Positions 1-7,689 of a DNA stretch of 22,702 bases are shown piece after piece (positions within the stretch are counted from its first letter, which is position 1; the number at the start of each line of letters is the position of its first letter). The notes below the pieces were generated by a model that worked only from the letters and a program-made list of their open reading frames with translations, was not told the origin of the DNA and searched no databases. Made by a program: the position numbers and the translations under genes. Origin of the DNA: Bacteroidales bacterium (GTDB lineage: Bacteria; Bacteroidota; Bacteroidia; Bacteroidales; Muribaculaceae); assembly GCA_004554255.1 (NCBI GenBank), contig SFNC01000023.1, positions 1 to 22,702 of the forward strand, given 5' to 3'.

Positions 1-813
1 ACCGGCAACTGGACGGGAAAAACAGTTGGCTGTGCGGTCGGATACCTGCGCGGTCAGCGGAGGGAACGGCACACACGCATCGCACTGGCAGATCTGCCCG
101 GTTGTTACTCGCTGTCTCCGCGCACGGGCGAGGAGCGCGCGGCACTGCATTTTTTGCTGTCCAGCCGTCTGTATGGCGCGGTGGTGGTCTGCGATGCGCA
201 GAACCTTGAGCGGAATCTGCCGCTTGCTTTTCAGCTGGAGGCTCTCCTTCCGCAGAGCCGTATCCTGATTTGTGTCAACCTGATTGATGAGGCGGAGTCA
301 CAGGGAATGACGGTTTCGCCACAGGCGCTGGAGGCGGTTTCCGGTTTTCGGACAGTGCTTACCTGCGCCCGCACCGGGCGCGGGGTGAGTGAGGTGCGGC
401 AGGAGATACTCCGCATGATGCAGGAAAACGGCACCGTAAAACGCGTAAACGAACCCTATCTGGTGGACGCGCTGTCGTTTACCGAAGCCGAAGCACGCAT
501 TATCGAGGAGCAGACTCCGTTTATCTCCGGAGAGTTTTCGGTATCGGCAGTGAAACGCACCAAAATAACAGAAATATTCTATGACGAGACCGGCGACCGC
601 TGGTTCCTGGTCAAGGTTGCTTTCATAACCATTGACGAGAAAGGTTTCGAGAAAAAGACCTCAACACTGATACTCGTCCAGGCCTCGGACTTCAAAGGCG
701 CCTACGACAACTTCGTGAAAGGCATGGAAACGGGCATGATCGACTACGAGATTCAGTCCATCACCGAAACTCCCCTGATGGACGTTTACCGCGTGAAACT
801 CGGCGATAAATAA
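1..813 (+). CDS. Partial FeoB-type GTPase fragment joined in frame to a DUF4494 domain (5' end outside window)
   Basis: The frame is open from base 1, so the true start lies outside the window. Residues 1-9 (TGNWTGKTV) look like the switch I/G2 region of a FeoB iron-transporter G domain. DLPGCYSL at residue 31 is G3, and NLID at 93-96 is the N-x-x-D of G4. From about residue 141 the protein becomes DUF4494, a Bacteroidota family of unknown function: NEPYLVDALSFTEAEARI, then FISGEFSV, DRWFLVKVAFITID and a C-terminal YEIQSITET. DUF4494 proteins normally begin with a short strand containing a conserved Trp, and that strand is missing here. FeoB proteins normally continue into a large membrane domain, which is also missing. 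Base use shifts too: bases 1-60 have G23/C15 and bases 661-720 have G12/C19. I infer a chimeric join near bases 405-430. ATG codons at 415 and 418 could start a shortened DUF4494 product. The stop lies 7 bases before the YggS-family gene. Confidence 0.75.
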   Translation, partial: TGNWTGKTVGCAVGYLRGQRRERHTRIALADLPGCYSLSPRTGEERAALHFLLSSRLYGAVVVCDAQNLERNLPLAFQLEALLPQSRILICVNLIDEAESQGMTVSPQALEAVSGFRTVLTCARTGRGVSEVRQEILRMMQENGTVKRVNEPYLVDALSFTEAEARIIEEQTPFISGEFSVSAVKRTKITEIFYDETGDRWFLVKVAFITIDEKGFEKKTSTLILVQASDFKGAYDNFVKGMETGMIDYEIQSITETPLMDVYRVKLGDK

Positions 814-820
814 CATTGCC

Positions 821-1495
821 ATGGGCCGGATTGCACAGAACCTGGAGGACATAAGGCGCACCATCCCCGAGGGGGTGGAGCTGGTTGCCGTATCCAAATT
901 CCACCCTGTGGACGCTATCCGCGAGGCTTACGATGCCGGACAACGCATCTTCGGCGAAAGCCGCGTGCAGGAGCTGGCAGCAAAATTCGACGCCATGCCC
1001 GCCGATGTGCGATGGCACTTTATCGGGCACCTGCAGACTAACAAGGTAAAGCCGCTGATCGGGCGCGTCGCTCTGATTGAGAGCGTCGACTCAGAGCGGC
1101 TGCTCAGATACATCGACGACCTCTCGGCCCGCGCCGGCGTCATCACCAATGTGCTGATGCAGGTACATGTGGCGCAAGAGGAGACAAAATTCGGATTCCT
1201 GCCCGACGAGCTGGTGGACTTCTTCGCCGACGGCGGCATGCGCACCCTCCGCGCAACGCACATCTGCGGAATAATGGGCATGGCCAGCAATACCGACGAT
1301 ATGACCCGTGTCAGGGCCGATTTCCACGCCATCGCAGATACCCGCAGGCGCATCCTGGAGTTGTTCCCCGACGGCGAGCTGCGCGGATTCGACACCATCT
1401 CGATGGGTATGAGCCACGACTACGAAATCGCCATTCAGGAGGGCGCCACCCTTGTCAGAATCGGCACTGCAATCTTCGGCGACCGCGACTATTGA
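821..1495 (+). CDS. yggS: YggS-family pyridoxal phosphate homeostasis protein
   Basis: This is a PLP-binding protein of the YggS/PLPBP/Proline synthase co-transcribed family. Members bind PLP without a known catalytic reaction and help balance vitamin B6 and amino-acid pools in the cytoplasm. The product is 224 aa, the normal length for the family. The PLP lysine is K26 in AVSKFHP. The family signatures FGESRVQE, WHFIGHLQTNK, the ETKFGF strand, GIMGM and the C-terminal SMGMSHDYEIAIQEG...VRIGTAIFG are all present. The fold is a single alanine-racemase-like TIM barrel. The ATG lies 7 bases after the DUF4494 stop, so the two are probably co-transcribed. From memory, DUF4494 next to yggS is a recurring arrangement in Bacteroidales, which supports the DUF4494 half of the upstream frame as the native one. 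No Shine-Dalgarno sequence is visible, as is usual in this phylum. Confidence 0.95.
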   Translation: MGRIAQNLEDIRRTIPEGVELVAVSKFHPVDAIREAYDAGQRIFGESRVQELAAKFDAMPADVRWHFIGHLQTNKVKPLIGRVALIESVDSERLLRYIDDLSARAGVITNVLMQVHVAQEETKFGFLPDELVDFFADGGMRTLRATHICGIMGMASNTDDMTRVRADFHAIADTRRRILELFPDGELRGFDTISMGMSHDYEIAIQEGATLVRIGTAIFGDRDY

Positions 1496-1537
1496 ACTTT
1501 TGACAACAATTTTACTAACCATAAAAATCAATCTACC

Positions 1538-2857
1538 ATGACCTCACAAAAAAAGAACTATGTGCTGCCTATAGCCATTATGTTCGCTTTGTTCTTCATG
1601 ATTGCCTTCGTCACAGGCTATCAGAATCCTCTGGGTGACACCATCAAGAAAATGACCGGCGACAACATGATTATGTCGCAGCTGGGTACTCTTGCCAACT
1701 TTATCGCATACGCCGTGATGGGTCTGCCCGCAGGACTCCTCCTCAAGAAATATGGCTACCGCATCACCGCGCTCACCGCCGTTACCGTAGGTTTTATCGG
1801 CGTCGCCATCACTTACGCCTCCGGCTTTATCGGCGACAACTCTACCGCCGTAACCATTTATATCCTGGGTGCTTTTGTGGCCGGTTTCTCAATGTGTATG
1901 CTCAATACCGTTGTAAACCCCATGCTCAACTCGCTGGGTAAGGACCAGAAACAGGGCAACCAGCTGGTACAGTTCGGCGGCTCGTGCAACTCCCTGGGCG
2001 CAACACTGGCTCCGGTTATCGTCGGCGGCCTCATCGGCGGCGCCGCAAGCACAATCTCATCGGCAAACCCCGTTTTCTATATGGCAATGGCCATCTTCTT
2101 AGTCGCCTTCCTTGTGCTGTACTTCACAAAACTCCCCGAGCCCAAGACTCTTGGCGAAAAGAACAACAATGTAAAGACCTTCGGTGCCTTCAAATACCGC
2201 AACTTCGTATTCGGCATCCTCGCCATTTTCTGCTATGTGGGCGTTGAGGTAGGCATGGCCAACATCACCACTCAGTACCTCAACAACGACAGCCTCGTAT
2301 CGGCCAGCACCGGTGCCTCGTCACTGGCAATCGCCGGCAGTGTCTGCGGCGTTTACTGGCTGCTGATGCTCGTAGGCCGTCTCGTAGGCGGTGCTATCGG
2401 CGGCAGCGTTTCCTCGCGCGCAATGCTCACTTTCACCACTGCTGTGGCTATTATCCTCATTGCCCTGGGTATCTGCCTGGGACAGAGCCCCGCGCCGTTC
2501 TTCGGTTTCGACGCTTCCAAGTTTGAATTCTTCAGCTGCACCATCCCCGTAAACGCAATCTGCTTTATTTGCGTGGGTCTCTGCACTTCTGTTATGTGGG
2601 GCGCTATCTTCAACCTCTCCGTTGAAGGACTCGGCAAATACACCGACGTGGCTTCCGGACTGTTCATGGTTATGGTTTGCGGCGGCGGCATATTCCCCCT
2701 CATCCAGGCTTCTATCCCCGACATCCTCAACAGCTTCTGGCTGCCCGCCGGACTCTGCTTCTACATGCTCATTTACGCTCTGTTCCTCTCTTACCCCTCC
2801 AAAAAGAACCTCGGAGACGAACATGTTTACGAAAACAACAAACGCGTAGAGGCATAA
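1538..2857 (+). CDS. FHS-family MFS sugar:proton symporter (L-fucose or glucose/galactose permease type)
   Basis: The 439-aa product is a hydrophobic inner-membrane protein with about 12 predicted transmembrane helices and resembles the FHS branch of the major facilitator superfamily (FucP, and the glucose/galactose transporters common in Bacteroides). Features seen are the N-terminal FVTGYQNPLGD segment in helix 1, the LLKKYGYR loop after helix 2 (motif A-like), MLNTVVNPMLNSLG in helix 4 and the GGSCNSLGATLAP helix 5 typical of this branch. A central cytoplasmic loop around PEPKTLGEKNNN separates the two six-helix halves. The substrate cannot be decided from sequence; fucose, glucose or galactose are all possible. 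No sugar kinase, isomerase or regulator adjoins it. It follows yggS by 42 bases and ends at a strong hairpin, so it is either the last gene of that unit or monocistronic. Confidence 0.9.
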   Translation: MTSQKKNYVLPIAIMFALFFMIAFVTGYQNPLGDTIKKMTGDNMIMSQLGTLANFIAYAVMGLPAGLLLKKYGYRITALTAVTVGFIGVAITYASGFIGDNSTAVTIYILGAFVAGFSMCMLNTVVNPMLNSLGKDQKQGNQLVQFGGSCNSLGATLAPVIVGGLIGGAASTISSANPVFYMAMAIFLVAFLVLYFTKLPEPKTLGEKNNNVKTFGAFKYRNFVFGILAIFCYVGVEVGMANITTQYLNNDSLVSASTGASSLAIAGSVCGVYWLLMLVGRLVGGAIGGSVSSRAMLTFTTAVAIILIALGICLGQSPAPFFGFDASKFEFFSCTIPVNAICFICVGLCTSVMWGAIFNLSVEGLGKYTDVASGLFMVMVCGGGIFPLIQASIPDILNSFWLPAGLCFYMLIYALFLSYPSKKNLGDEHVYENNKRVEA

Positions 2858-2882
2858 TTTATTCAGTGATTAACAATATCGC

Positions 2883-2924
2883 AGTCCGGTTTGCCACCAG
2901 CAAGCCGGACTACGATTGCTTTTT
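2883..2924 (+). terminator. Hairpin terminator after the sugar symporter
   Basis: Bases 2883-2894 and 2900-2911 form a 12-bp stem (AGTCCGGTTTGC against GCAAGCCGGACT, with one T-G wobble) around a 5-base loop. A short T run follows at 2920-2924. The position, 25 bases after the stop of the symporter gene, fits a factor-independent terminator. The T tract is a little distant from the stem, so efficiency is uncertain. Confidence 0.7.
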
Positions 2925-3245
2925 GCCAGTTTGCATTAGCTACGGCAAAACGTTACTTTTTCGTTGATTTATGGAAATTTTACGCCCATACGTTAAATTT
3001 TCCCAAAAAAATCACACGCTATGTCAAAAAAATGTCGTATCTTAGCGAAAAAATTTGTGTAACCGGGACAAAAATGCACTTAAATACGTAATAACATCCT
3101 GATAATCAGCAGTCTTGACCCGAATTTAACCTTCGTAGCTTCGGTTAGGACTCTTCATAGTTGATAATAAGCTGAATCTACATAACTTTCCACTCGGAAT
3201 ATTACATTTGAATACAATAATTAAAAATCATATAAGCATTTTTCT
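2925..3245 (+). promoter_or_regulatory. AT-rich upstream region of the OmpA-family gene with two candidate -7 boxes
   Basis: This 321-base stretch carries no convincing gene. Two matches to the Bacteroidota -7 consensus TAnnTTTG are visible: TACATTTG at 3203-3210, an exact match giving a leader of about 30 bases, and TATCTTAG at 3038-3045, with one mismatch, giving a leader of about 200 bases. Neither has an obvious -33 TTTG at the right spacing. Between them lie two mutually exclusive small hairpins: TAACC with GGTTA, and CCGAA with TTCGG, around 3119-3148. The downstream gene looks highly expressed, so a strong promoter is expected here, but which box is used is open. Confidence 0.45.
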
Positions 3246-4463
3246 ATGAAAAAGAGTACACTCCTTGCACTTGCATGTGTCCTTTTCGCCGGAGCTTCTG
3301 CTTTCGCACAGGACGCTGCCACTCAAGAGGTTACCTACGTGGAAGATCCTTCTCAGGGTTATCTCTTCAATCGTTTTCGCGACAACTGGTTCGTAACCGC
3401 TGAAGGCGGTGCCAACATCTACTTCAGCCACGGTGACTCAGAACGCAGCACCTGGGACCGCTTCGCTCCCGCAGCCGGCATCTACGTCGGTAAGTGGTTC
3501 AGCCCCATCATCGGTCTCCGCGCCGGTGCCAACTTCCTGGTAACAAAGGGCTTCGCTGACATCCGCACCCCGGATGCACGCCCCAGCATGATCAACGGCA
3601 AATACAATCAGAAATTCAACGAGGTAGGTCCCGTGTTCGACGTCCTCCTCAACCTCACAAACTGGTGGTGCGGATACCACCCCGGACGTAAATACAACTG
3701 CGTATTCTACCTCGGTGGCGGTGGCTTCTGGACATACAGCAAACTCTACGACGAGCAGGCCGACGGCTCTTTCAACTGCCGCGGCTGGAAACGCAACGGC
3801 GACCGAGTTATGACTTTCCGCGCCGGTCTTATCAACTCTTACAACGTAAGCAAACAGGTACAGATCGCTCTTGACGTTCGCTACAGCGGCCTCGACAACC
3901 ACGTTGACGAAGAAGGCACAAAATGGAACCGCACCTCGCACGACCTTGCTGCATACCTCAGCGTTACTTACCTCTTCAACAAACGCGAATGGAACGCTCC
4001 CGTGGTTCCCGTTTGTCCTCCCGCCGAGAACTGCGACGCTCTCCGCGCTCGCCTCGAAGCTGCTGAAGGACGCATCGCCGACCTCGAGGATCAGCTCAAG
4101 GACGCCCTCAACAAACCCGTTCCCGAAGCTAAAAAAGCTCCCCTCGCTACCATCTACTACCCCATCAACATCTTCAAACTCACCAAAAAAGATGTTATGA
4201 TCCTCACCGCCTGCGCTGATGTAATGAAAGACAACCCCAACAACCGCTACATCCTCACAGGTTGGGCCGACAACTACACCGGTAACGACCAGATCAACAC
4301 CCGTCTCCGCCACAACCGCGTGAACGGTGTTAAGAAACAGCTCGAGAAACTCGGCGTTCCCGAATCTCAGATCACAGCTACAATCAACGCCGGCAACCTC
4401 TGCGACCTCGGCGAAAAATACGTAGCTCTCGACCGCGCCGTTACTATCGAACAGGCTCAGTAA
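3246..4463 (+). CDS. OmpA-family outer-membrane protein (beta-barrel, coiled coil, peptidoglycan-binding domain)
   Basis: This 405-aa product starts with a signal peptide (MKKSTLLALACVLFAGASAFA, cleavage before Q22). Residues ~35-255 alternate aromatic and polar residues with many Gly, as expected for an outer-membrane beta-barrel. Residues ~262-292 (ALRARLEAAEGRIADLEDQL) form a short coiled coil. Residues ~300-400 form an OmpA-like domain containing the NTRLRHNRVNGVKKQLEKLGV helix that binds peptidoglycan. The likely role is to anchor the outer membrane to the cell wall, comparable to the abundant OmpA-like porins of Bacteroidales. Codon use is strongly biased (nearly all AAC, CTC, GGT/GGC, CGC), which suggests high expression. 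It stands alone: it has its own upstream region and a very strong terminator behind it. Identification at family level is firm; channel activity is not shown. Confidence 0.9.
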   Translation: MKKSTLLALACVLFAGASAFAQDAATQEVTYVEDPSQGYLFNRFRDNWFVTAEGGANIYFSHGDSERSTWDRFAPAAGIYVGKWFSPIIGLRAGANFLVTKGFADIRTPDARPSMINGKYNQKFNEVGPVFDVLLNLTNWWCGYHPGRKYNCVFYLGGGGFWTYSKLYDEQADGSFNCRGWKRNGDRVMTFRAGLINSYNVSKQVQIALDVRYSGLDNHVDEEGTKWNRTSHDLAAYLSVTYLFNKREWNAPVVPVCPPAENCDALRARLEAAEGRIADLEDQLKDALNKPVPEAKKAPLATIYYPINIFKLTKKDVMILTACADVMKDNPNNRYILTGWADNYTGNDQINTRLRHNRVNGVKKQLEKLGVPESQITATINAGNLCDLGEKYVALDRAVTIEQAQ

Positions 4464-4504
4464 TCAACTACGCTATCAACTCCGGACCCCCTCCGGACTC
4501 AAGA

Positions 4505-4556
4505 TAAGCCAACAATAAAGGCAAGCTATACATGGCTTGCCTTTATTGTTGGCTTA
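4505..4556. terminator. Long perfect hairpin terminator after the OmpA-family gene
   Basis: Bases 4505-4526 and 4535-4556 are perfect inverted repeats of 22 bp around an 8-base loop. The core is an A-rich flank, a GGCAAGC/GCTTGCC stem and a TTTATTGTT tract. It lies 41 bases after the OmpA-family stop and is the expected strong terminator of that transcript. Its symmetry would let it work in both directions. Confidence 0.85.
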
Positions 4557-4838
4557 AATATTTATTTTATTTAATGTGGCTGGGTAACATATTTTCACAT
4601 ATAAATCACTGTTGTTCATTTTTATGTTATAAAACATGTTTTTGCATACCATATTATAAATCAATGCTTTACATACCGGATAAACATACCGCGGAAACAC
4701 GTTAGCAAAATTTAATACTACGGTTTCTTCTTTTTCTCAAAAAAATTTAGTATCTTTGAGCATTGACAAAAATAACCACCTGATTTCCTAAATATTTGTT
4801 AAGGGATTTTTTAAGGTGCCCAATCAAGACTAACAGAA
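4557..4838 (+). promoter_or_regulatory. AT-rich intergenic region with the ndk promoter (-7 box at 4751-4758)
   Basis: No gene is visible here. TATCTTTG at 4751-4758 matches the Bacteroidota -7 consensus TAnnTTTG exactly. The -33 position (about 4727-4730) is T-rich but has no TTTG. Transcription would start near 4765, leaving a leader of about 75 bases before the ndk ATG. Upstream, short repeats of the type ACATACCG occur at about 4671-4692; their meaning is unknown. Confidence 0.6.
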
Positions 4839-5303
4839 ATGGAGAAAACCCTGATTATCCTCAAACCCGGCACCCTGCAGCGCGGCCTCGTCGGACAAGT
4901 TGTCGACCGCTTCCAGCGCAAAGGTCTCAAAATCGCCGGCATAAAAATGATGCAACTGGACGACAATATCCTGCGTGAGCACTACGCCCACCTTGTGGAC
5001 CGTCCTTTCTTCCCCACTCTGCTCGCTTCAATGAAGGCCACTCCCGTTATAGTAATGTGCCTCGAAGGCAAAGACGCCGTTGAAGTGGTACGCGCCATGA
5101 CCGGAGCGACAAACTGCCGCAAGGCAGCTCCCGGAACCATCCGCGGCGACTTCGGAATGAGCGGACAGGAAAACATAATACACGCTTCGGACAGCGTGGA
5201 AAACGGTCAGATTGAAGTGAAACGCTTCTTCGCCGACAACGAGATTTTCTCGTACTCGCTCCTCGTTCAGCCCGCAACTTACGGCCCCGACGAGTGCCTC
5301 TGA
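4839..5303 (+). CDS. ndk: Nucleoside diphosphate kinase
   Basis: Ndk transfers the gamma phosphate from ATP to other nucleoside diphosphates through a phospho-histidine, keeping NTP and dNTP pools balanced in the cytoplasm. The protein is 154 aa, the normal size for a one-domain NDK. The start MEKTLIILKPGTLQRGLVG contains the conserved KP-x-x-x-x-R-G segment. H115 in NIIHASDS is the catalytic histidine. RPFFPTLL and GATNCRKAAPGTIRGDFG form the nucleotide-binding part. In many bacteria the active-site sequence reads HGSDS; HASDS is a conservative change. A good -7 box about 80 bases upstream suggests that the gene is transcribed alone or starts a unit with the downstream peptidase gene (171-base gap, no clear terminator in it). 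Confidence 0.97.
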   Translation: MEKTLIILKPGTLQRGLVGQVVDRFQRKGLKIAGIKMMQLDDNILREHYAHLVDRPFFPTLLASMKATPVIVMCLEGKDAVEVVRAMTGATNCRKAAPGTIRGDFGMSGQENIIHASDSVENGQIEVKRFFADNEIFSYSLLVQPATYGPDECL

Positions 5304-5474
5304 CACTCCCTCCTCTTCCCTACCGGTCTTTTTACAAAACCAGTTCTTTAATTAACATCACCAGTCAAGAAAACAAAACCATCAGATATCCGAAAGTAAT
5401 CCCGAATTCTGAATATCAACACTGCGGATTACACGCCGGCGGCATGCCGGAAACGGACAGATAAACAGATACCA

Positions 5475-6449
5475 ATGAATCTCTCTCGTTTAACTACATC
5501 AATCGCGGTGGTACTCCTCGCCACTATTACCTCAATTGCTCAAACTTATCGCCTGCCGGGTCAGCACACTCAGCAGGCAAGCGACCTGCTGGCCGACCAA
5601 GCCAAAATCTCGCACTCAATATCCGTAAAACCCACTATCGACTACCTCAACTACAGCGAGGAAGAAGAGCCGGAAGGCGACATCTACGAGGTGGGATGGA
5701 ACTCAAACATGGTTAACTGCTACAGCAATGTACATGTTCCCCAGACGGTTGTCATTAAAGACCTTGACAAATTCCACATGCCCTGCCGCGGATACGTGAC
5801 TTCGCCCTACGGATGGCGCCCGCGTTTCGGCAGACAGCACAAAGGCGTTGACCTGAAAGCACATGTAGGCGACACAATATACTCCGCATTCGACGGCCGT
5901 GTTCGCCTCACCAAATACGAAGATCGCGGATACGGTTACTACGTAGTGGTTCGCCACACCAACGACCTGGAAACCGTGTACGGACACATGAGCAAATTCC
6001 TCTGCAAACCCGGAGAATACGTAAAAGCCGGCACTCCCATAGGCCTCGCCGGCAATACAGGACGCTCCACCGGCCCGCACCTCCACTTCGAGACCCGCTA
6101 CATGGGTTACGCAATCAACCCCTCCGCGATTTTCGACTTCGCAAACCAGACAACCCACACCGACACCTACACCTTCGACAAACGTACTTACACTCAGGCA
6201 CGTAACTACTCGCCCGAGGCCAACGCCGAATACGCTCAGCGTTACACCGCACAGCGCACCCAGGCAACCTACTCAAACAAGCGCTCGTCCAATAAAGGGT
6301 CTGGCTCCAAAACGGAGACAGTCCGTAAAGGTGATTCACTCAGCCGCCTCGCGGCACGCAACCACACAACAGTGGCTAAGATTTGCGCGCTCAACGGCAT
6401 AAAGGCTAACAGTAAAATCACTCCCGGACAAAAAATTCGCGTCAAATAA
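5475..6449 (+). CDS. Exported M23-family metallopeptidase with C-terminal LysM domain
   Basis: This is a predicted periplasmic peptidoglycan endopeptidase of 324 aa. A signal peptide covers residues 1-22 (MNLSRLTTSIAVVLLATITSIA). The M23 (lysostaphin/LytM-like) zinc domain spans about residues 90-215: H122 and D126 in HKGVDL, and H202 and H204 in GPHLHFE, are the zinc-binding and catalytic residues, and all are present, so the enzyme should be active. A Thr/Tyr/Ser-rich linker at ~220-275 leads to a single LysM domain at residues 280-324 (TETVRKGDSLSRLAARN...INGIKANSKITPGQKIRV-like), which binds glycan. The product probably cuts peptide cross-links during wall growth or daughter-cell separation. 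It is followed by a hairpin terminator, so it does not obviously share a transcript with the next gene. Confidence 0.93.
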   Translation: MNLSRLTTSIAVVLLATITSIAQTYRLPGQHTQQASDLLADQAKISHSISVKPTIDYLNYSEEEEPEGDIYEVGWNSNMVNCYSNVHVPQTVVIKDLDKFHMPCRGYVTSPYGWRPRFGRQHKGVDLKAHVGDTIYSAFDGRVRLTKYEDRGYGYYVVVRHTNDLETVYGHMSKFLCKPGEYVKAGTPIGLAGNTGRSTGPHLHFETRYMGYAINPSAIFDFANQTTHTDTYTFDKRTYTQARNYSPEANAEYAQRYTAQRTQATYSNKRSSNKGSGSKTETVRKGDSLSRLAARNHTTVAKICALNGIKANSKITPGQKIRVK

Positions 6450-6466
6450 CATCCCGATACACCCCG

Positions 6467-6498
6467 ACGCGCTCATCGCCAAGATGAGCGCGTTTGTT
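6467..6498 (+). terminator. Hairpin terminator after the M23 peptidase gene
   Basis: Bases 6467-6477 (ACGCGCTCATC) and 6483-6493 (GATGAGCGCGT) form a perfect 11-bp stem around a 5-base loop, followed by TTGTT. It lies 18 bases after the peptidase stop and 27 bases before the ATG of the next gene, so it could also attenuate read-through into that gene. Confidence 0.7.
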
Positions 6499-6520
6499 AT
6501 ATGCTAACATAACCAAAATT

Positions 6521-7678
6521 ATGGCAAAACAAGGCGACATAGTTAGATATCTTAACGCTGTAGGCGGCGGCCGCATACTGCGGATACAAGGCAACACCGC
6601 AATAGTTGACGACGACGGTTTCGAGACTCCCGTGCCTCTGCGCGAATGTGTGGTAGTTCGCACCGCCGAGGAAGACGAGGCCTCACGTCCCAAACCCGGC
6701 GCCAACGCTCCGATGGTGAAACCCCAACCCGACAACAGCAAACCGGAGTCGGGCATTCCCGGTATTTCGTCCAGACCGCAGACGCCTCCCCCCGCCGTTG
6801 CCCCCGCAACAGAAGACCTCAGCGACGCCGACGAGGACGAGGAGACCCCGAACGGCAACATACTGAACATCGTCCTGGGCTTCGAGGCCATAAATCCCAA
6901 GGAAATGAGCCGCACCGCATACGAGGCATCGCTGGTTAACGACTCCAACTATTACCTCTATTTCTCGTTCCTAACGGCCGAGGACGACAACGACGGGCTG
7001 TGGACCACACGCTATGCCGGCGTTGTGGAACCGAACATCCAGGTATTATTGGGCACTTTCACCGGCGACGAAGTAGGAAAATTCGACCGTATCGCTATAC
7101 AGTACATCGCCTTTAAACGCCGTGGCGCGTTCGAGCCGAAAGCCCCCGCGACAGTGTCGTACAAAGTGGACACCACACGTTTTTTCAAGCTGCACTGCTT
7201 CCGCGAGAACATGTACTTTGACTCACCCGTGCTGGCTTTTCAGATTGTCCGCGACGACAAACCGTGCAACACTCCCGAGCCGTCCATAGACGTAGCAGCT
7301 CTTGAGAGGGAATTGCAGCGCAAAAAAACAACGGACAGCCGCCCCGCACGCCGCCGCGTGGTGCGCCATGCCGACAATCCCAACGAACCGTTGGTAGTGG
7401 ACCTGCACATCTCGGAACTCGTTGACAGCACCCGCGGGCTCAGCCCCGCCGACATGCTGAATCTGCAGGTTGACAAATTCCGCGAGGTGATGCGCGCCAA
7501 CCAGCGCAACATCGGCCGCAAAATCATTTTCATTCACGGAAAAGGCGAGGGCGTTCTCCGCAATGCACTGATGAAAGAACTCACGCACCTCTTCAAGGGG
7601 CATGACGTGCAGGATGCGTCGTTCCGCGAATACGGCTACGGCGCCACACAGGTCACCATCCGCAACACCCGCAAGTAA
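6521..7678 (+). CDS. DUF2027 domain protein with C-terminal Smr domain
   Basis: I chose the ATG at 6521 (MAKQGDIVRYLNAVGGGR) because homologs begin at this point; a TTG-started extension from 6494 would overlap the region just behind the upstream terminator. The product is 385 aa. The first ~55 residues form a small beta-rich domain (GDIVRYLN...FETPVPLRECVVV). A Pro/Asp/Glu-rich linker follows at about residues 60-115, then the DUF2027 beta-sandwich-like region at ~118-260. The C-terminal Smr domain spans ~292-385, with VVDLHI and FIHGKGEGVLRNAL, where H339 lies in the HGKGEG motif. Smr domains are found in MutS2 and in stand-alone nucleases or RNA/DNA-binding proteins. The specific substrate of the DUF2027-Smr family in Bacteroidota is not established to my knowledge. 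The EFR1-like gene starts 11 bases downstream and is probably co-transcribed. Confidence 0.9.
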   Translation: MAKQGDIVRYLNAVGGGRILRIQGNTAIVDDDGFETPVPLRECVVVRTAEEDEASRPKPGANAPMVKPQPDNSKPESGIPGISSRPQTPPPAVAPATEDLSDADEDEETPNGNILNIVLGFEAINPKEMSRTAYEASLVNDSNYYLYFSFLTAEDDNDGLWTTRYAGVVEPNIQVLLGTFTGDEVGKFDRIAIQYIAFKRRGAFEPKAPATVSYKVDTTRFFKLHCFRENMYFDSPVLAFQIVRDDKPCNTPEPSIDVAALERELQRKKTTDSRPARRRVVRHADNPNEPLVVDLHISELVDSTRGLSPADMLNLQVDKFREVMRANQRNIGRKIIFIHGKGEGVLRNALMKELTHLFKGHDVQDASFREYGYGATQVTIRNTRK

Positions 7679-7689
7679 TTGCCGCACAG

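Noticed and set aside
2891..3091. 66-aa open frame in the gap before the OmpA-family gene
   Set aside because: It begins inside the terminator hairpin and crosses a candidate promoter; no protein-like features.
3438..4313. 291-aa minus-strand open frame opposite the OmpA-family gene
   Set aside because: Val/Gly/Glu-rich shadow of a gene with strong codon bias.
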